From: Azolla caroliniana
Taxonomy: Eukaryota > Polypodiophyta
Direction of reading: 5' to 3'
Assembly: GCA_043228905.1 (NCBI GenBank)
Contig: JBHGNT010000005.1
Span: 3,968,001-4,032,000 of the forward strand
DNA length: 64,000 nucleotides
In this document: positions 60,955-64,000 of the stretch, in pieces
How the letters are laid out: every line of letters begins with the position of its first letter
How positions within the stretch are numbered: position 1 is the stretch's first letter
Notes under the pieces: model-generated
Databases searched by the model: none
What the model saw: only the letters and a program-made list of their open reading frames with translations
Told to the model about the DNA's origin: nothing
Translations under genes and position numbers: made by a program

Positions 60955-63341
60955 ATGGCTGTCAATCCACCTCTTCTCTCTTCCATCGGTGGTATGCCTG
61001 TCCCTTTCGAAGCGGAGATGTTCCTTCTCACTCGCCAGAGTGTCGAATTCGAAGTTGACAAGATTCCGGAGTAAGTCATCTTCACATTTCCTTCAATTCC
61101 CCATTGATTGACCTATATGGTTTTAATGGGCTCATCGGCCCGTGGTTTTGATGGGTTTGTCTATTTCTGTGCTCTTTGAATGAATCAGTCTCTGTGATTT
61201 TGAATGGATTCATCTATGCGTGCACCTACAAATAGATTAATCTCTGTGATCTGTGCCGGATTTCTGTACGTGATTTTTAATGGGTTTCTCTACATGTGCT
61301 TTTTGAGTGGATTTATTTATGTGGTTTTAGGTGTATTTATTTCTGTGCTTTTTCAAGGGAATTGTGTATGTGATTTGTTAATTTAATTTTCTGCATTTTT
61401 TCCATGGAAGTGCCTCTGTGCTTGGAAGACATGTTCTATGTGCTATTGAAGGGATTGTTCTACATGGTTTCGGCGGGAATGACCTTTATGTTTTTTGATG
61501 GATTGTGAATTGTTTTAAATAGTGTTAATTAAATACTTGCTTTTTTTCCATGAAAGTACCTCTGTGCTTGGAGACATTGTTCTATGTGTTATTGAAGGGA
61601 TTGTTCTACGTGGTTTTGATGGGAATGACCTTTATGTTTTTTAATGGATTGTGTCTTGTTTTGAATAGTGTGTTTAAATTCATTTAACCATTTCTGCTTC
61701 CAATTATGCGTTTTTGTATATGATGCTTAAATGGATTGGGTATTTTCAATCTTGTCTTTGGTAGGTGCCCAAGAGGGAACATTTCTGCAAAAGGATCGAT
61801 TTATCTGTCTAATGTTCGTCTTGTTTTTGTTGCTGATAAGCCTGTGGGAAGTTTCTATGCGTTTGATATGCCACTTGTATGTTTTCTCTTCCTTTCCGCT
61901 TTTTCCAGTTTTTATATCAATTCTTTCTAGTTTCTTTCTCTCATTTCAGCTCATTTATTATTTACCTACATTAGAAATGTTTTTTCCAACGCAGTTATAT
62001 GTCCATGAAGAGAAGTTCAACCAGCCAATCTTCTTTGCAAACAACATTACAGGGAGAGTCCACCCGGTATGATCACTATGATATTAGATTGATTACATCT
62101 CTTTGTGGTGATTGAATGAAAAATTCTATCTTTTCTAAGACAATCAATATTTCTATGTGGTGAGTGAAGGAAAAGTTCTATCCATTCTAAGAGGCTTATA
62201 TATGTATATATATGTGTGTGTGTGTGTGTGTCGTGATTGAATAGAAAAATTCTGCCCGTTATAGAGGCTTACATATTATTTGTGTATATGTATGTGCATG
62301 GTATTTCAGGTTATACCAGAAGGAGCACATAGGGCTATCTACTCTCCGCATTCATTCAAGATAATATTCAAAGAGGGAGGTTGTGGGACATTCGTGCCAT
62401 TGTTTTTCAATCTTGTGAAGGTTATTCGACAGTATCAAGCGCAGTATAATCCACCCCCTCCATTTGAACCGAGTGCTCAACAAACCAGCCCCTATGTGTA
62501 TAGTGATCCCATACCAGCAGCACCACCAGCTACGGATGAGATTATCCGGCAAGCGTATGTTTTGTGACCTTTCTTATCCTTTTCCTTTTTTCTTTGTATT
62601 CTCCTTTGTTTTTGTATAGCTAGCTCTCTTGCTGTTTTATGAGCTCTGAGTTTGAACATGCTTCGGTATCAAGTGATAAACCTTTAAGAAAACACAAATA
62701 CGTTTTGAAAATTCTTGTGTAAAGTGTGAAATTTGGAAATGTTTTTGTTGAAGGAATTTAATTTTATATGAATAAACAATTGCACGCTCCAAAATACTTT
62801 CGTTTAAAGAATGGAATTTTGAAAATGCATTTGTTTAAAGAATGAAATACTAAGGTAAAGGAAAGTGTTTTATATTACTTTCAACTTCGTCTATGTATAA
62901 TTAAATGGAATACACATTTTTACTAGATGTGTTTTAGGTTAAAAATTTTGTTTAGAAGGAATTGCCTGCTCTTTGAAACTCTTAAATACTGTTAACAATA
63001 GGAAATGGAGTGCATGTTTTTACTAGATTTTTTGCCTTTTGTTTTCTAAATGGAAATTAAATTACTTTTTTGTAAAGAAATATTAGAATTTATTGTCTAC
63101 ATGAACTTGCTTGATAATACGTTCTTTTACTACAGAATCTTGTTTCAATCTCTGAATATTATATATGGATTGGGATTCATGAGTGCATCACATTGTAATA
63201 TCTTATTTATTGTGTTGTTCCTACAGATATGTGGACCCAAATGATCCAACCAAAATCTACTTACAACAGCCATATGAGTCTCAACCACAGCTTCGAAGGA
63301 GGACATACACGGCTATTCCTTCTGAAGATGGGCAGATATAG
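60955..63341 (+). CDS. WBP2-like GRAM-fold protein
   Basis: Five exons in consistent phase (60955-61070, 61765-61876, 61995-62066, 62310-62554, 63227-63341) give 219 aa. The sequence follows the eukaryotic WW-domain-binding-protein-2 / UPF0664 family, including plant members such as Arabidopsis At5g11680 (from memory). Hallmarks are MPVPFEAEMFLLTRQSVEFE, KGSIYLSNVRLVFVADKP, FYAFDMPLLYVHEEKFNQP and SFKIIFKEGGCGTFVPLFFN, which together form a GRAM/PH-like fold (about residues 10-130). The C-terminal tail is Pro/Gln/Tyr rich (NPPPPFEPSAQQ) but has no exact PPxY motif, so the WW-binding role known from animal WBP2 is not evident. Function in plants is not established; a lipid- or protein-binding adaptor is a fair guess. 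The ATG follows a heptamer-repeat leader and is the only good start. Confidence 0.93.
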
Positions 63342-64000
63342 ACAAGACAAAAAGCAATCTGTATTGAAGGATGGGTAAAGCTACAAAGATTTGGAGCAAT
63401 TAATAATAATAAATCTTCTTGATTATTTTGCAATAGAGCTTTGTGACCTCACCCCATCTTCACTATGGACATCCATGCACAGCATTAGAATCCTTTTTTA
63501 TAAAATCAAAAGTGTTCGAAGCTTTGTTAATATTTCTGTGTTGTACAGTTTATGTAGTTCTAAATGTTCTTAAAGACAACAAAATCATGGTGGCTTCTCC
63601 CCCTACTTGTGTTGTGAATGTTTACATTGTACATTGTATGTCTACAGCAAATTTCCAAGAGATATTTCACATAATTTTGTATGAGCACCTATTGCTGATG
63701 ATCATCATATGCGGTCTTCAGAGGAAACACTGTTTGTATTTTATGGTTTCATTGACTTGTTGTTTTGTATCCTAATTTGTGCCACTAACTAATGTCATCA
63801 TCATTAAGTTATCTTCCTCTCATATGAATGATATCTTCTTTGGAAGCTGATTTGTGTTATTACCATTAGGCTATTATACATATATTATTAGCTTTCATTA
63901 TGTAGAGTTCCACTTGGTCATGGCGATGATGATAAACTATGAAAGTATCTTACAACTTTAGGTGATTAGGTTTGCTACTTTAGGAGCATAAAATAAACAA
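63342..64000. other. 3' UTR of the WBP2-like gene and window end
   Basis: AT-rich sequence without a supported gene. The transcript end probably lies in the first few hundred bases. Confidence 0.5.

Noticed and set aside
60456-61085. 209-codon open frame antisense to the WBP2-like first exon
   Set aside because: It is kept open by GA and heptamer repeats and by the complementary real exon; it has no recognisable protein content.

Overview
The window is nuclear DNA of a land plant, most likely an angiosperm. The genes have many short exons with GT/AG introns. Several families are plant-specific: a TON1-recruiting-motif (TRM/LONGIFOLIA-like) protein, a BAR-SH3 protein of the SH3P type, a short receptor-like kinase and an intron-containing plant histone H3.3. 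The mobile elements (Ty1/copia, plant L1-type LINE, hAT-type MITE) also fit. I cannot name the species from the sequence.

Eight protein genes can be assembled exon by exon; in seven the reading phase closes from start to stop, and the TRM gene lacks only its first coding exon. In order: a coiled-coil protein of unknown function (minus, 836-5020); an alpha/beta hydrolase related to isoprenylcysteine methylesterase-like enzymes (plus, 9617-11821); a membrane-anchored receptor-like kinase without ectodomain (plus, 21534-23990); an SH3P-type BAR-SH3 trafficking protein (minus, 26956-33547); a TRM/LONGIFOLIA-like protein (minus, 36280-41394, first coding exon unresolved); histone H3.3 (plus, 46914-48310); a SET-domain lysine methyltransferase of the Rubisco-LSMT-like family (plus, 50086-57709, 16 exons); and a WBP2-like GRAM-fold protein (plus, 60955-63341). 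They are not an operon and share no evident pathway: this is an ordinary housekeeping and signalling neighbourhood.

Between them lie decayed mobile elements: two broken copia pol fragments (1-430 and 12205-13098), a 5'-truncated LINE with a recognisable target-site duplication (14371-14924), a more decayed LINE (59430-60380), a probable solo LTR inside an SH3P intron (about 28450-28732), and a 625-bp hAT-type MITE with a perfect 8-bp target-site duplication inside an intron of the SET gene (55894-56518). Simple repeats are very abundant, above all GA/TC tracts in leaders and next to splice sites, plus G homopolymers of 13 to 22 bases.

I found no convincing evidence of a new multi-gene system. 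The observations most worth following are the MITE, a 24-bp-arm hairpin at 7802-7859 that would pair fully as RNA, a copied piece of hydrolase coding sequence just downstream of that gene, a degenerate minisatellite of about 36 bp in a TRM intron, and GA/TC tracts lying within about 50 nt of splice sites.
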